Source of the DNA: UBA6168 sp041163745
GTDB taxonomy: Bacteria; Bacteroidota; Bacteroidia; Chitinophagales; Saprospiraceae
DNA: 64,000 nucleotides
Direction: 5' to 3'
NCBI GenBank assembly: GCA_041163745.1
Contig: JBEAQU010000081.1
Span: 1-64,000 of the forward strand
Numbering within the stretch: position 1 is the first letter of the stretch; each line of letters opens with the position of its first letter. The position numbers and the translations under genes are program-made. The notes under the pieces were generated by a model. It had not been told where the DNA came from. It worked only from the letters and a program-made list of their open reading frames with translations, and did no database searches. This document shows, piece after piece, positions 7,914 through 16,865 of the stretch.

Positions 7914-8417
7914 TCAACAAGGGGGCGGCAATCTTGTCACGGGCAGCGGGTCCTCCAGTTCTTCCCACAGGCTGCGTACGGTCCGCCCGAAGACCGGATG
8001 GACCAGGTCGGCGGCAATGTCCAGCAAGGGGGCGAGCGCGAACCGCCGTTCGTGCAGCCTGGGATGCGGTATGACCAGCTCCGGCCGGTCGATGACCGAC
8101 CGACCGAAGAACAGGATGTCAATGTCAATCTTCCTCGACTCCCATCTTATCTTCCGCTGCCGCCCCAGCTTTTGTTCCACGGCCTGGAGGCAGACCAGCA
8201 GCGTCTCGGCGGACAGGGCGGTTTCCAGCTCCAGGGCCTGGTTCAGGTAGGCCGGTTGGTCCGACACCCCCCAGGGTGCCGTCTCATATAGGGCGGAAAC
8301 CTGCCGGATGTGTCCGATGTCGGTGGCAAGGAGATGCCTCGCCGCCTCGAATGTTGCGAAGCGGTCTCCCAGGTTGGCACCCAACAACAGATAGGCGGTG
8401 TCATTCCGATCGGCCAT
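7914..8417 (-). CDS. folK: 2-amino-4-hydroxy-6-hydroxymethyldihydropteridine diphosphokinase
   Basis: FolK transfers pyrophosphate from ATP to 6-hydroxymethyl-7,8-dihydropterin in folate synthesis. The 167-aa product has all family landmarks: LLLGANLGDR near the N-terminus, SALYETAPWG (about 40-49), QPAYLNQALELET, then RWESRKIDIDILFFG containing the metal-binding DxD, and IPHPRLHERRFALAPLLDI. The length matches the family. The ATG at 8417 is only nine bases from a consensus -7 box, so the transcript may be almost leaderless. It is followed by a deoxynucleoside kinase gene. Confidence 0.95.
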   Translation of the reverse strand: MADRNDTAYLLLGANLGDRFATFEAARHLLATDIGHIRQVSALYETAPWGVSDQPAYLNQALELETALSAETLLVCLQAVEQKLGRQRKIRWESRKIDIDILFFGRSVIDRPELVIPHPRLHERRFALAPLLDIAADLVHPVFGRTVRSLWEELEDPLPVTRLPPPC

Positions 8418-8425
8418 AACCGGGG

Positions 8426-8433
8426 CAAATGTA
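8426..8433 (-). promoter_or_regulatory. Candidate -7 promoter box (TACATTTG) for folK
   Basis: Read on the minus strand TACATTTG matches TAnnTTTG exactly. It ends 9 bp before the folK start codon, so transcription would begin within a few bases of the ATG. Confidence 0.42.
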
Positions 8434-8635
8434 AGAAACTGTCCGCATGTTGGGAGGTCGTCGGTCTCCGCTCGGTCTTTTGGGCACGATCGGTGCGAGG
8501 ATTACAAAATCCGGTGATTTTTGCTAACATTGCCACGGTTTTCGAACGGGGGCGGCTCCCGGCCACTTATCCATCGGAGGGGTGTGGCCCGCTCGTCCCG
8601 CCCCGTCCGGAAGCCGGATCACCAACCTTCGACCA

Positions 8636-9478
8636 ATGGACTTCGTAATGCCGGACCTGGCGAGCGCAGATACCTGGATGGCGCTCGTGACGCTCACTTT
8701 CCTGGAGATCGTCCTGGGTATCGACAACATCATCTTCATCTCCATCGCCGCCGGCAAACTGCCGCCGGAACAACAGGGACGCGCCTCCAACATCGGCCTG
8801 CTCCTGGCCATGGGCCTCCGCCTGGTCCTGCTCCTCGGCATCTCCGTCCTCGTGGCCATGAGCGAACCTTGGCTCAGCTTCTCCAACGGCCTGTTCTCGG
8901 CGGCCTTCACCGGCCAAAGCCTGATTCTCATCGCAGGCGGCCTTTTCCTGCTTTACAAGAGCACGGTGGAAATCCATCACAAACTGGAGGGCGGCGGTGC
9001 CGTGGGCGGGACCCGACGGGCGACCGCCTCCATGGGCCAGGCCATCCTCCAGATCACGGTCATCAATGTGGTGTTCTCCTTCGATTCCATCCTGACCGCC
9101 GTCGGCATGACCAACGGCCTGACGGGCGCACTGCCCATCATGATCCTGTCCATTGTGCTGTCCGTTGTGATCATGATGGCCTTCGCCGCCCCCGTCGGCC
9201 GCTTCGTCAACCAACATCCGACCATTCAGATGCTGGGACTGGCCTTCCTGATCCTGATCGGTTTCATGCTGATCGCGGAAGGCGCTCACCTGGGGCACCT
9301 CATGGTGGGGTCCGCCGAAGTCGGCACCGTCCCCAAGGGATATCTTTATTTCGCCATCACCTTCTCCCTTTTCGTCGAATTCCTGAACATGCGCCTGCGC
9401 CGTCGGAAGGAACCGGTGCAGCTGCACGACGCGGTGGAAGCCGCCAGGCAGGAAGGAGTTTGGGAGAACAATTCCTGA
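8636..9478 (+). CDS. TerC family integral membrane protein
   Basis: The 280-aa product has about seven hydrophobic helices. It carries the TerC-family signature LTFLEIVLGIDNIIFISI near residues 17-34 and a second intramembrane acidic motif INVVFSFDSILTAVGM around 143-158. TerC proteins are linked to tellurite resistance and, in better studied members, to manganese export and metal loading of exported proteins; the metal here is inferred only from family. I chose ATG 8636 because the 18 upstream codons are a Pro/Arg-rich stretch unlike the family. The stop is 4 bp before the DoxX gene, which itself overlaps apbE, so the three probably form one operon. Confidence 0.87.
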   Translation: MDFVMPDLASADTWMALVTLTFLEIVLGIDNIIFISIAAGKLPPEQQGRASNIGLLLAMGLRLVLLLGISVLVAMSEPWLSFSNGLFSAAFTGQSLILIAGGLFLLYKSTVEIHHKLEGGGAVGGTRRATASMGQAILQITVINVVFSFDSILTAVGMTNGLTGALPIMILSIVLSVVIMMAFAAPVGRFVNQHPTIQMLGLAFLILIGFMLIAEGAHLGHLMVGSAEVGTVPKGYLYFAITFSLFVEFLNMRLRRRKEPVQLHDAVEAARQEGVWENNS

Positions 9479-9482
9479 TCGC

Positions 9483-9884
9483 ATGATGTACGGGAAAAAT
9501 ACGGACCTGGCCCTGCTTCTGCTCCGCATCGTGTTCGGCGCCCTCATGATCGCGGACCATGGCTGGAAGAAACTGCTGAAATTCTTCGCCGAAGGCCCGC
9601 TCGAATTCGGGGATCCCATCGGCCTTGGGGCGCCGCTCTCCCTGGTATTGGTCGTCTTCGCCGAAGTGGTCTGCGCCCTGTTGATCGTCCTGGGCCTTTT
9701 CACCCGGCTGGCCAGCCTTCCCCTGATCATCACCATGCTGGTCGCCGCCTTTGTGGTGCATGGCAGCGACGGCCTCCCGAAAATGGAAATGGCCTTGTTG
9801 TATCTCACCGTATTCGTCGCGTTGGGACTGTCCGGCCCCGGTTGGTACTCGCTCGACCGGATGCGACAAAAGCCCGTCGGATGA
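9483..9884 (+). CDS. DoxX family membrane protein
   Basis: A 133-aa protein with four predicted helices in the DoxX arrangement: LLLLRIVFGALMIADHGWKK opening the protein, a central FAEVVCALLIVLGLFTRLAS and a C-terminal pair ending in a short basic tail. DoxX proteins are small inner-membrane proteins tied to quinone-linked or thiol/redox functions; no catalytic motif can be assigned. It begins 4 bp after terC and its stop overlaps the apbE start in ATGA, so translation of the two is probably coupled. Confidence 0.85.
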   Translation: MMYGKNTDLALLLLRIVFGALMIADHGWKKLLKFFAEGPLEFGDPIGLGAPLSLVLVVFAEVVCALLIVLGLFTRLASLPLIITMLVAAFVVHGSDGLPKMEMALLYLTVFVALGLSGPGWYSLDRMRQKPVG

Positions 9885-10987
9885 AATCTGCTTCCTTCCT
9901 CCTCGCCTTCGCCGTGCTGGGCAGCCTGGCCTTGTTTTCCTGCCGACAGGACGGAAAAAGCGGCGGCTATCAGGTCGTCCAGGGACAGACCATGGGCACT
10001 TACTACCGCGTGACGTACCGCGATTCGCTCGGCAGGGATTTCTCCAGGCCGGTGGATTCGCTCCTGCTGGCCGTGAACCAGGAAATCTCCACGTACATCC
10101 CGGAGGCGACCATCTCCCGCTTCAACCGGTCCGACAGCACCTTCTCCCTGGAATTGTCCTTCGATGCCTATGCCGCCTGCGCGGAAGACCCGAAAGCCTG
10201 CATCGCCGTCCCGAACCGCCATTTCTATGCGAATTACCTGGCGGCGAAAGTCGCTCATTTCCTGACGGGAAAGGCTTTCGACCCGACCATCATGCCCTTG
10301 GTCAACTATTGGGGGTTCGGCTACGAACCGCATGTGGCGGTGCAACGGACCGACTCGGTCCGGGTCGATTCCCTGCGCCGGTTCGTTGGACTGGACAAGA
10401 TCAGCCTCTACGACCGCAATGGTACCGCCGTCATGCGCAAAGCCGCCCCGGGTGTGCAGCTTGACTTCGGCGGTACCGGGCAAGGCTACGGTATCGACGT
10501 GGTGGCGGAACTGCTCGAACTGCATGGAATCCGGGACTACCTGGTCGATATCGGCGGGGAATGCCGCGCCCGCGGCCGGAATCCCTCCGGCGAATGGTGG
10601 ACCATCGGCATCAACACCCCCCGTCCGGATGCCCCCACCACCGAATTCACCCAATTGGTTCGCCTGAAGGACCAATCGGTCTCCACTTCCGGGAATTACC
10701 GGAATTTCTATGAGGTGGACAACCGCCGATACAGCCATTTCATCAGCCCCTTCACCGGTTTCCCGGAACAGAGCAACCTGCTCAGCGTGTCTGTCTTCGG
10801 ACGGGATTGTCTCATGCCGGATGCCCTGGGTACAGGCCTGATGGTGATGGGGCTGGACAGCGCCTACGCTTTGGTCAACCGATTGGAGGGCATCGAGGCC
10901 TTGTTCATCTACAGCGACGAAGCCGGCCACCTGCAAACCCGCCATACCACCGGTCTGGCGTCCGCCTTGGTGGCTGCTTCCGACTGA
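9881..10987 (+). CDS. apbE: FAD:protein FMN transferase, lipoprotein
   Basis: ApbE attaches FMN covalently to Thr or Ser of periplasm-facing flavoproteins such as NqrB/NqrC or RnfG, using FAD. The 368-aa product has a lipoprotein signal (LGSLALFSC), QTMGTYYRVTY near residue 40, a central DFGGTGQGYGIDVV followed by DYLVDIGGE, then NPSGEWWTIGI, VSTSGNYRNF, HFISPFTGFP and the Mg-binding DALGTGLMVMG near the end. The start at 9881 overlaps the DoxX stop by 4 bp. Its flavoprotein targets are not in the window. Anchoring on the outer leaflet of the inner membrane or on the outer membrane is inferred from the lipobox. Confidence 0.92.
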   Translation: MKSASFLLAFAVLGSLALFSCRQDGKSGGYQVVQGQTMGTYYRVTYRDSLGRDFSRPVDSLLLAVNQEISTYIPEATISRFNRSDSTFSLELSFDAYAACAEDPKACIAVPNRHFYANYLAAKVAHFLTGKAFDPTIMPLVNYWGFGYEPHVAVQRTDSVRVDSLRRFVGLDKISLYDRNGTAVMRKAAPGVQLDFGGTGQGYGIDVVAELLELHGIRDYLVDIGGECRARGRNPSGEWWTIGINTPRPDAPTTEFTQLVRLKDQSVSTSGNYRNFYEVDNRRYSHFISPFTGFPEQSNLLSVSVFGRDCLMPDALGTGLMVMGLDSAYALVNRLEGIEALFIYSDEAGHLQTRHTTGLASALVAASD

Positions 10988-11002
10988 TCCAAACGAAATG
11001 CC

Positions 11003-11830
11003 ATGGAACTGCCTTTGAAAAAAGACCTTTGCTTCTTCGATATCGAAGCCACCGGGCTGAATGTCCTGCGAGACCGGATCATTCAGGTCGCCTTGGTCAA
11101 ATTCCCTAGGAACGGCCAGGAACCGGTCGAACTGGAACTGATGGTCAACCCCGGCATCCCCATCTCTGCGGAGGCCATGGGCGTGCATGGCATCACACCC
11201 AAGGACGTCGCCGGAAAACCGGTCTTCGCCCAGGTGGCGGACCAACTCTTTTCTTTCATCGGCGATGCCGACCTCGCCGGCTACAATGTCAGCCGGTTCG
11301 ACATCCCCTTGCTGATGGAGGAATTCGCCCGGGTGGGTCTGGATTTCAAGGTCGACAAACGCAGGATCATCGACGTCCAACGCATATTCTACAAAATGGA
11401 ACCCCGCAACCTCCGGGCGGCCCTCCGGTATTACTGCCAGCAGGACATGGTGGATGCACACGATGCCATGGCCGATGTGCGGGCTACCATCCAGGTGTTC
11501 GAAGGACAGCTGAAAATGTATGAGAACAGGGACTTCGAAGGGGACGACGGTACCGTCCTACAGAAACCTGTCCGGCCTGATGTCCAGTCCCTCCATGACT
11601 TCACCCAGGACACCGGCGTGCTGGATGTCACCAACCGATTGAAATACAACGAGCAAGGGGAAGTGGTGTTCAATTTCGGCAAATACACGGGCGTGCCGGT
11701 TTTCAAGGTGTTCGAAATGGAACCGCAATACGGACATTGGATCCTCAGCAAGGAATTCTCCGTCCAGGTTAAAAGCATCATCCGACGGATGATGAAGGAG
11801 TTCGAACAATCCCGCCGGTCGAACGGATGA
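11003..11830 (+). CDS. 3'-5' exonuclease, DnaQ-like DEDDh family
   Basis: The 275-aa protein has the exonuclease motifs Exo I FFDIEATGLN (Asp and Glu at about 12 and 14), Exo II DLAGYNVSRFDIPLL (about 88-102) and Exo III AHDAMADV with the catalytic His and Asp (about 150-157). This is the DEDDh group, to which the DNA polymerase III epsilon proofreading subunit belongs. About 90 extra C-terminal residues (VVFNFGKYTGVPV, then YGHWILSKEF) form a small domain seen in Bacteroidota exonuclease-domain proteins. It could be the epsilon subunit or a stand-alone RNA/DNA exonuclease. It starts 15 bp after apbE but is functionally unrelated. Confidence 0.88.
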   Translation: MELPLKKDLCFFDIEATGLNVLRDRIIQVALVKFPRNGQEPVELELMVNPGIPISAEAMGVHGITPKDVAGKPVFAQVADQLFSFIGDADLAGYNVSRFDIPLLMEEFARVGLDFKVDKRRIIDVQRIFYKMEPRNLRAALRYYCQQDMVDAHDAMADVRATIQVFEGQLKMYENRDFEGDDGTVLQKPVRPDVQSLHDFTQDTGVLDVTNRLKYNEQGEVVFNFGKYTGVPVFKVFEMEPQYGHWILSKEFSVQVKSIIRRMMKEFEQSRRSNG

Positions 11831-11990
11831 CGCCCCCGACCCTGCATCCGCCGGACGGACAGGACCTGACCGGCGCGCTTGCACCGGATCCCGAACCGCT
11901 TGCCCGCCTCCTGGCCCCCGGACCTGCCGCTCCGACCGGTGCGCAACCGGCGTACCGGCTTTCTTCCCCCGACCATCAACCACCCAAACG

Positions 11991-12737
11991 ATGATGATGC
12001 CGAACTTGCCACTGACGGAACTGTCCGACCTGCCGCCCGAAGGGCTGGACGAAAAAGCACTGAAAAAACAGACGGCCCGCTACCAACGACGGATCGGCGA
12101 ACTCAATGAGATCCTGCGCGCCGACCGCCGCCATGGGCTCCTGGTCATCCTGCAGGGAATGGACGGCTCCGGAAAGGACGGGGCGGTCAAGCAAGTGTTT
12201 CGGAACTGCACGCATTTCAATATCAGCGTACACGCATTCAAGAAACCCACACCGGAGGAAATGGCACACGATTTTCTCTGGCGTGTCCATCAACAGGTTC
12301 CTGCCAAGGGGGAAATCAGGATTTTCAACCGCTCCCACTACGAGGATGTCCTCGTTCAACGCGTCCACGCCTGGATCACCCCGGAGCAGGTGGCCCGACG
12401 GATGGCCGCCATCCGCGCGTTCGAGGAGCTGCTGTCGTTCGACAACCAGACCGTCGTCTTGAAATTCTACCTGCACATCTCCCTCGCCTCGCAGGAAAAA
12501 CAGTTGCGGGAAAGAATGGACGACCCCCGGAAGCATTGGAAACACAGCGACGGGGACTGGGAGGAACGCCGACATTGGGATGCCTATATGCGGGCTTATG
12601 AGGATGTCCTGCATCACAGTGGCCTTCCTTGGGAGCTGGTGCCGGTCGGAAAACGGTGGTATCGCGATTACCTGATTTCAAAAAAAATATGTGAAACCCT
12701 GGAAAGCCTTAACTTGGCCTATCCGTCCGGGGTATGA
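11991..12737 (+). CDS. ppk2: Polyphosphate kinase 2 family protein
   Basis: PPK2 enzymes transfer phosphate between polyphosphate and nucleotides. The 248-aa protein has the Walker A loop GMDGSGKDG (56-64), followed by VFRNCTHFNISVHAFKKPT. EIRIFNRSHYEDVLVQRV contains the family Walker B and lid region, and RKHWKHSDGDWEERRHWDAY is typical of the polyphosphate:AMP/ADP phosphotransferase group. The length suits a single-domain PPK2. Three ATG codons in a row open the frame (11991, 11994, 11997); any could be used. Whether it makes ADP, ATP or GTP cannot be read here. Confidence 0.92.
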   Translation: MMMPNLPLTELSDLPPEGLDEKALKKQTARYQRRIGELNEILRADRRHGLLVILQGMDGSGKDGAVKQVFRNCTHFNISVHAFKKPTPEEMAHDFLWRVHQQVPAKGEIRIFNRSHYEDVLVQRVHAWITPEQVARRMAAIRAFEELLSFDNQTVVLKFYLHISLASQEKQLRERMDDPRKHWKHSDGDWEERRHWDAYMRAYEDVLHHSGLPWELVPVGKRWYRDYLISKKICETLESLNLAYPSGV

Positions 12738-12814
12738 GCCCGGTGCTCGCCGGCAGAACCGGCAGCCGACAGAAACGGGCTTTTCCCGTCCTGTCTACGC
12801 TAAGTAAGCGGCAT

Positions 12815-13225
12815 ATGGAAAAAGTCAGGATAGACAAATGGCTGTGGAGCGTCCGCATTTTCAAGTCGAGGACCCTGGCGTCGGACGCATGCAGGGAAGG
12901 TAAGGTCCGTATCGGGGATTCGGTGGCGAAGCCTTCCGACACGGTCTCGGTCGGCGCCCTGCTGCAGGTGCGGAAGGAAGGTTTCCAATTCGTCTTCAAG
13001 GTGTTGAAGATCATCGACAAACGAGTCGGCGCCCCCTTGGCCGTGGAATGCTATGAAAACCGCACGCCGGAATCGGAACTCAACAAGTATGCGGATTGGT
13101 TCGTCGGCAAGAGCGGGGTGGAGATCCGGCAACGGGGAACCGGCCGCCCTACCAAACGGGAACGGCGAGACATCGATTCCTACAAAGGGGATCGCTTCGA
13201 AGCTCCCGGCTGGACGGGAGAATGA
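12815..13225 (+). CDS. S4 RNA-binding domain protein (Hsp15-like)
   Basis: A 136-aa basic protein whose first 60 residues form an S4 domain (VRIDKWLWSVRIFKSRTLAS, then CREGKVRIGD). The C-terminal half is charged, with RGTGRPTKRERRDIDSY. This layout is that of Hsp15/HslR, which binds stalled 50S subunits carrying a nascent chain. ATG 12815 was chosen because the S4 domain starts immediately after it; an alternative start 27 codons upstream would overlap the PPK2 gene and add only Arg/Gly-rich sequence. Confidence 0.85.
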   Translation: MEKVRIDKWLWSVRIFKSRTLASDACREGKVRIGDSVAKPSDTVSVGALLQVRKEGFQFVFKVLKIIDKRVGAPLAVECYENRTPESELNKYADWFVGKSGVEIRQRGTGRPTKRERRDIDSYKGDRFEAPGWTGE

Positions 13226-13397
13226 ATCCTACGCTGCCGACACGCAGCCTGCGCCCCAAACCTTTTTCCGGCCCGGATGCCGCCCGTAGCCGGTCCCTGC
13301 CAATCGTAAAACCAGGTTTTTCCGCCGGACAGTCCCGCTGTCGGAGACCCTTCGTTCGTCGTGGCCTCCTACCGGTCTTCGTCCGTAAAACCTGTGC

Positions 13398-14672
13398 ATG
13401 CCTATGTCCACGACCCGAGAGGAAGCCACTTTGTTATACCCCCAACTGGATTTCCAGGCAGCCGCGGAACGCTTGCGTCCGGTGTTGCGCCGGATTCCGC
13501 TGCAGTTCAATGAAAATCTTTCCCGGCGGTATGACTGCCAGGTCTGGTTGAAACGGGAGGACCTGCAGCTGGTCCGCTCCTACAAGGTCCGGGGGGCATT
13601 CAACCTGATGAGCACCCTCGACCGCGGCCAGCTCCTGAAAGGTGTCGTTTGCGCCAGCGCAGGGAACCACGCCCAGGGATTCGCTTATTCCTGCCAACGC
13701 CTGGGTGTACGGGGCGTGGTCTTCATGCCGGTCATCACACCACGCCAGAAAATCAACCAAACCCGTATGTTCGGACGGGATTTCATCGAGATCCAGCTGC
13801 AGGGGGACAATTTCGACGATTGCTCCGCTGCAGCACGTGCGTTCACCGAGAAGAACGACATGACCTTTATCCCGCCATTCGACCATCTCCGCGTCGTGGA
13901 AGGGCAAGGCACGGTCGGCCTGGAGATTCTCGCGGACCAACCCGATCCGGACTTTGTCTTCCTGCCGGTAGGCGGCGGCGGACTGGGAGCCGGGGTCGGT
14001 ACCGTGCTGCGGCATCACAGCCCCGCCACCTCCGTCATCGGCGTGGAACCGGAGGGCGCACCCTCCATGTCGGAAGCCCTCCGCTCGGGGCACCCGGTCA
14101 CCTTGCCACAAATCGACCGGTTTGTCGATGGTGCCGCCGTGAAAAGGGTGGGGGACCTGACGTTCGACATCTGCCGTACCGTCCTGGGGGATATGGTCCT
14201 GGTGCCGGAGGGACAAGTGTGCTCGACCATCCTGTCCCTCTACAACGAGGAGGCCATCGTGGCGGAACCCGCCGGCGCCCTGTCCATCGCCGCCCTGGAA
14301 TCCTACCGGGACCGCATCCGCGGAAAACTGGTGGTCTGCGTCGTCAGCGGCAGCAACAACGACATCGACCGCATGCCGGAAATCAAGGAACGCTCCCTAC
14401 AGTTCGAAGGCCTCAAGCACTATTTCCTGATCCGCTTCGCCCAACGCCCCGGCGCACTCAAGGAATTCGTCAACAATGTGCTGGGTCCTTCCGATGACAT
14501 CACCCGCTTCGAATTTATCCAGAAGACCAACAAGGAAAGCGGCCCGGCCCTGGTCGGCATCGAACTGCAGCAACCACAGGACATCGAGGTGCTGAAACGA
14601 AAATTGAAGATCTATGGCATCGATTTCACGGAAATAAACCGGGATGACAAATTGTTCGGCTACCTTGTCTGA
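13398..14672 (+). CDS. ilvA: Threonine ammonia-lyase (threonine dehydratase)
   Basis: IlvA deaminates L-threonine to 2-oxobutanoate, the first step toward isoleucine. The PLP-binding lysine is K63 in RSYKVRGAFN, and the phosphate-binding loop is VGGGGLGAG (about 196-204). SAGNHAQGFAY and VSGSNNDIDR are also family motifs. The C-terminal ~90 residues (from LKHYFLIRFAQRPGALKEF) form one ACT-like regulatory domain, as in the shorter allosteric form, so feedback control by isoleucine is plausible. At 424 aa it fits this class. The 172-bp gap upstream holds a small AAAACC-A-GGTTTT inverted repeat but no clear promoter. No other isoleucine genes are nearby. Confidence 0.94.
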   Translation: MPMSTTREEATLLYPQLDFQAAAERLRPVLRRIPLQFNENLSRRYDCQVWLKREDLQLVRSYKVRGAFNLMSTLDRGQLLKGVVCASAGNHAQGFAYSCQRLGVRGVVFMPVITPRQKINQTRMFGRDFIEIQLQGDNFDDCSAAARAFTEKNDMTFIPPFDHLRVVEGQGTVGLEILADQPDPDFVFLPVGGGGLGAGVGTVLRHHSPATSVIGVEPEGAPSMSEALRSGHPVTLPQIDRFVDGAAVKRVGDLTFDICRTVLGDMVLVPEGQVCSTILSLYNEEAIVAEPAGALSIAALESYRDRIRGKLVVCVVSGSNNDIDRMPEIKERSLQFEGLKHYFLIRFAQRPGALKEFVNNVLGPSDDITRFEFIQKTNKESGPALVGIELQQPQDIEVLKRKLKIYGIDFTEINRDDKLFGYLV

Positions 14673-14749
14673 TCGCCACCGGACAATCCGAAGTCCTGCC
14701 TCCCTTCCGATCGCTTGATAGATGCCTTCTGTTTTTTCTCAAATCATCT

Positions 14750-14757
14750 TACCTTTG
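14750..14757 (+). promoter_or_regulatory. Candidate -7 promoter box (TACCTTTG) for the cytochrome c peroxidase gene
   Basis: TACCTTTG matches TAnnTTTG exactly and lies in the only AT-rich patch of the 218-bp gap, about 130 bp before the peroxidase ATG at 14891. The -33 region is not clear. Confidence 0.4.
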
Positions 14758-14890
14758 ATTTGTGTCCGGCCTCTCGCCGGACCGGTGAGGGTCTGCCGAC
14801 GCACCACAGTCTCCCCGAGACCGAATACCCCATCGTCGCCAGGCAATATTCCTCCCCGGCCGGCGTTCTGTCCATGTAAAAGTTCAACCT

Positions 14891-16042
14891 ATGCGCCCTT
14901 TCCTGCCCCTGTCGCTTCTAACCATCGGTCTGCTGTTCAGCTCCTGTCTGAAAGACGATGTCAACACCTACGTCAGCAGTTACTCCGAGGAGGAAAGGAC
15001 AGTCTTGCAACAGGTCGTCCGCCTGCCGGAACACCTCCACGATTACAATGTATTCCTACCGGAACACCTGGGTGGATTCCAGGTGCACATAGACCCGCAC
15101 CAGGCGGTGCTCGGTCGGGTCCTGTTCTACGACCGGGCGCTTTCCGCCAACGGCACGGTTTCCTGCGCTTCCTGCCATCGGCCGGAACTGGCCTTTTCGG
15201 ATGACGAAGCTTTCAGCATCGGTGCGCTGGGAGAGAGAACTTCCCGTAATTCCCTGGGATTGGGGGCTTTCCCCAGCTTTGCCGACCAGTACAACGGAGC
15301 CACCGGCGCCCGGCTTTTCTGGGACGAACGGGCGGGCACGGTCTTCGAACAGGCACGCCAGTCCTTACTCAATCCGGAGGAAATGGGCCACACCTCGCTC
15401 GAGGACGTGGTGGCCTACGTAAGGGAGCAGCCCCACTACCAAATCCTCCTCCGTAAGGCCTTTCCCAGCCATGGTTTCCTCACCGACGAACAGAAATTGC
15501 TGGAAGCCCTGCAGATGTTCGTCCACGCTATCGGTAGCTTCGATACCAAATTCGACCGGGCCCGGCGGAAATCATCTTTCCCGGAAAAGCCTTTCGAATC
15601 CTTCACCAATCAGGAAAACCTGGGCAGGACCCTCTTCCGGAACCATTGCGAGAATTGCCATAACCTGGGCCCCGGGTTCCAATCTTTCCTGACCCTCGCC
15701 AACAACGGGCTGGACCTGCAATATGCCGACCAAGGCGTCGGCGCCGTCTCCGGGCTCGCCGCCGAAATGGGGGTTTTCAAGATCCCGATGCTCCGTAATA
15801 TCGCCCTTACCGCGCCCTATATGCATGATGGGCGCTTTGCCACCCTCGAAGAGGTGGTCGAACATTACAACGCCGGCATCCAGGATCATCCCAATCTGCA
15901 CGAACTGTTGCGCAACGGCGACAATCCCCTCCGGCTCAACCTGTCGGATACGGAAAAGGAAGCGCTGGTCAGCTTCCTGCATACGCTCACGGACGACCGT
16001 ACGCTGTCGCAGGACCGTTTCTCGGATCCGTTCCGCCATTGA
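14891..16042 (+). CDS. Di-haem cytochrome c peroxidase / MauG family lipoprotein
   Basis: The 383-aa product starts with a lipoprotein signal (LLTIGLLFSSC) and has two c-type haem attachment sites, CASCH (about 96-100) and CENCH (about 254-258). This is the pattern of bacterial cytochrome c peroxidases, which reduce hydrogen peroxide with electrons from small cytochromes. Other family signs are ELAFSDDEAFSIG, GARLFWDERA, LNPEEMGH, KIPMLRNIALTAPYMHDGRF and LEEVVEHYN; the Met and His in those segments are candidate distal haem ligands. It would act outside the inner membrane as a lipoprotein. MauG-type oxidation of another protein cannot be excluded. Confidence 0.93.
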   Translation: MRPFLPLSLLTIGLLFSSCLKDDVNTYVSSYSEEERTVLQQVVRLPEHLHDYNVFLPEHLGGFQVHIDPHQAVLGRVLFYDRALSANGTVSCASCHRPELAFSDDEAFSIGALGERTSRNSLGLGAFPSFADQYNGATGARLFWDERAGTVFEQARQSLLNPEEMGHTSLEDVVAYVREQPHYQILLRKAFPSHGFLTDEQKLLEALQMFVHAIGSFDTKFDRARRKSSFPEKPFESFTNQENLGRTLFRNHCENCHNLGPGFQSFLTLANNGLDLQYADQGVGAVSGLAAEMGVFKIPMLRNIALTAPYMHDGRFATLEEVVEHYNAGIQDHPNLHELLRNGDNPLRLNLSDTEKEALVSFLHTLTDDRTLSQDRFSDPFRH

Positions 16043-16106
16043 GCACGGCCGCTTGCCAAACTTGCTTCGGAAAATGGCGGACCGCCGCCGACACCGCTTT
16101 GCCGAC

Positions 16107-16865
16107 TTAACGGTTCCCTCTGCCGGGAAGGTCTCTTCCGGTCGACTTGGAATCGCTCCCAAGTCCCCGGCCTGCCTTCGATGCCCCTTTCCCTTCCCCA
16201 CCCATCGCGATCGAATGCAGGATCGAACGCCAATCCGTCGCCCGGAAGAACAAGAAGCCCCACACCAAGGAGGCGACAATCATGCCGGCCCCCATTTTCA
16301 AATGAAGAAAGGCACCTTCCGTGATGCGGAATGGAAGCCCGGACAGTTCATAGATGCCGACCGGAAACAAGGTGAAGTTGTACAGTAGGTACAGAAAGAG
16401 CTTGAGTCCGGAAAAGGCCTGCAGCAATCCCAGGCCGACGAGGATGCCCGGGAGTTTGCGACGGGTGGGTACCGGTGTCACGACAGTCAGCGAAAGGAAG
16501 AAGAGCCAGGGGAGCAGAAAAAATTCCTCGACTTTGATGTCGAATTGGTGGAGGTCCAACGAAGCGGTCGACATGCCTTGCCGTTTGGCCGCCGCCAGCT
16601 GCTCCGTTACCTTCTCCTGGTTTCCGAATCGTACCCGAATCATGCCGGCATCGCCGGTAAGGGAGGGAACGGCCCGGTCGGAGACCAATGGTTCGTAATG
16701 AAGGTATGCTGCCGGCAGACATATGGCCGGTACCCAGCGGACGGTGTTCACAAGGACTGGCACCAGGCGCCGCTGGACGGAAGTGGTATGGACCAGCGAA
16801 AGCAACACCCCATAGACCAGGCAGAACAGGGCGAAATGTCGTATCAACCGGCTAACTGGTCTCAT
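16107..16865 (-). CDS. Exosortase H-associated membrane protein
   Basis: A 252-aa protein with a helix at residues 7-25, a soluble middle region (about 55-110) with a predicted helix QEKVTEQLAAAKRQG, then three or four hydrophobic helices (about 118-205) and a basic Gly/Ser/Arg-rich tail. I recognise no enzyme motif. Its start overlaps the end of the exosortase gene by 14 bp, which argues for translational coupling and a shared function. Small membrane partners are regularly encoded next to exosortases, so a role in assembly or substrate presentation is inferred. ATG 16865 is preferred over an upstream start that lacks hydrophobic character. Confidence 0.65.
   Translation of the reverse strand: MRPVSRLIRHFALFCLVYGVLLSLVHTTSVQRRLVPVLVNTVRWVPAICLPAAYLHYEPLVSDRAVPSLTGDAGMIRVRFGNQEKVTEQLAAAKRQGMSTASLDLHQFDIKVEEFFLLPWLFFLSLTVVTPVPTRRKLPGILVGLGLLQAFSGLKLFLYLLYNFTLFPVGIYELSGLPFRITEGAFLHLKMGAGMIVASLVWGFLFFRATDWRSILHSIAMGGEGKGASKAGRGLGSDSKSTGRDLPGRGNR

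Noticed and set aside
8567..11461. 964-codon open frame on the minus strand across TerC, DoxX, ApbE and the exonuclease
   Set aside because: Four well-recognised plus-strand proteins occupy this interval. The antisense frame has no recognisable domain; long stop-free shadows are common at this GC content.
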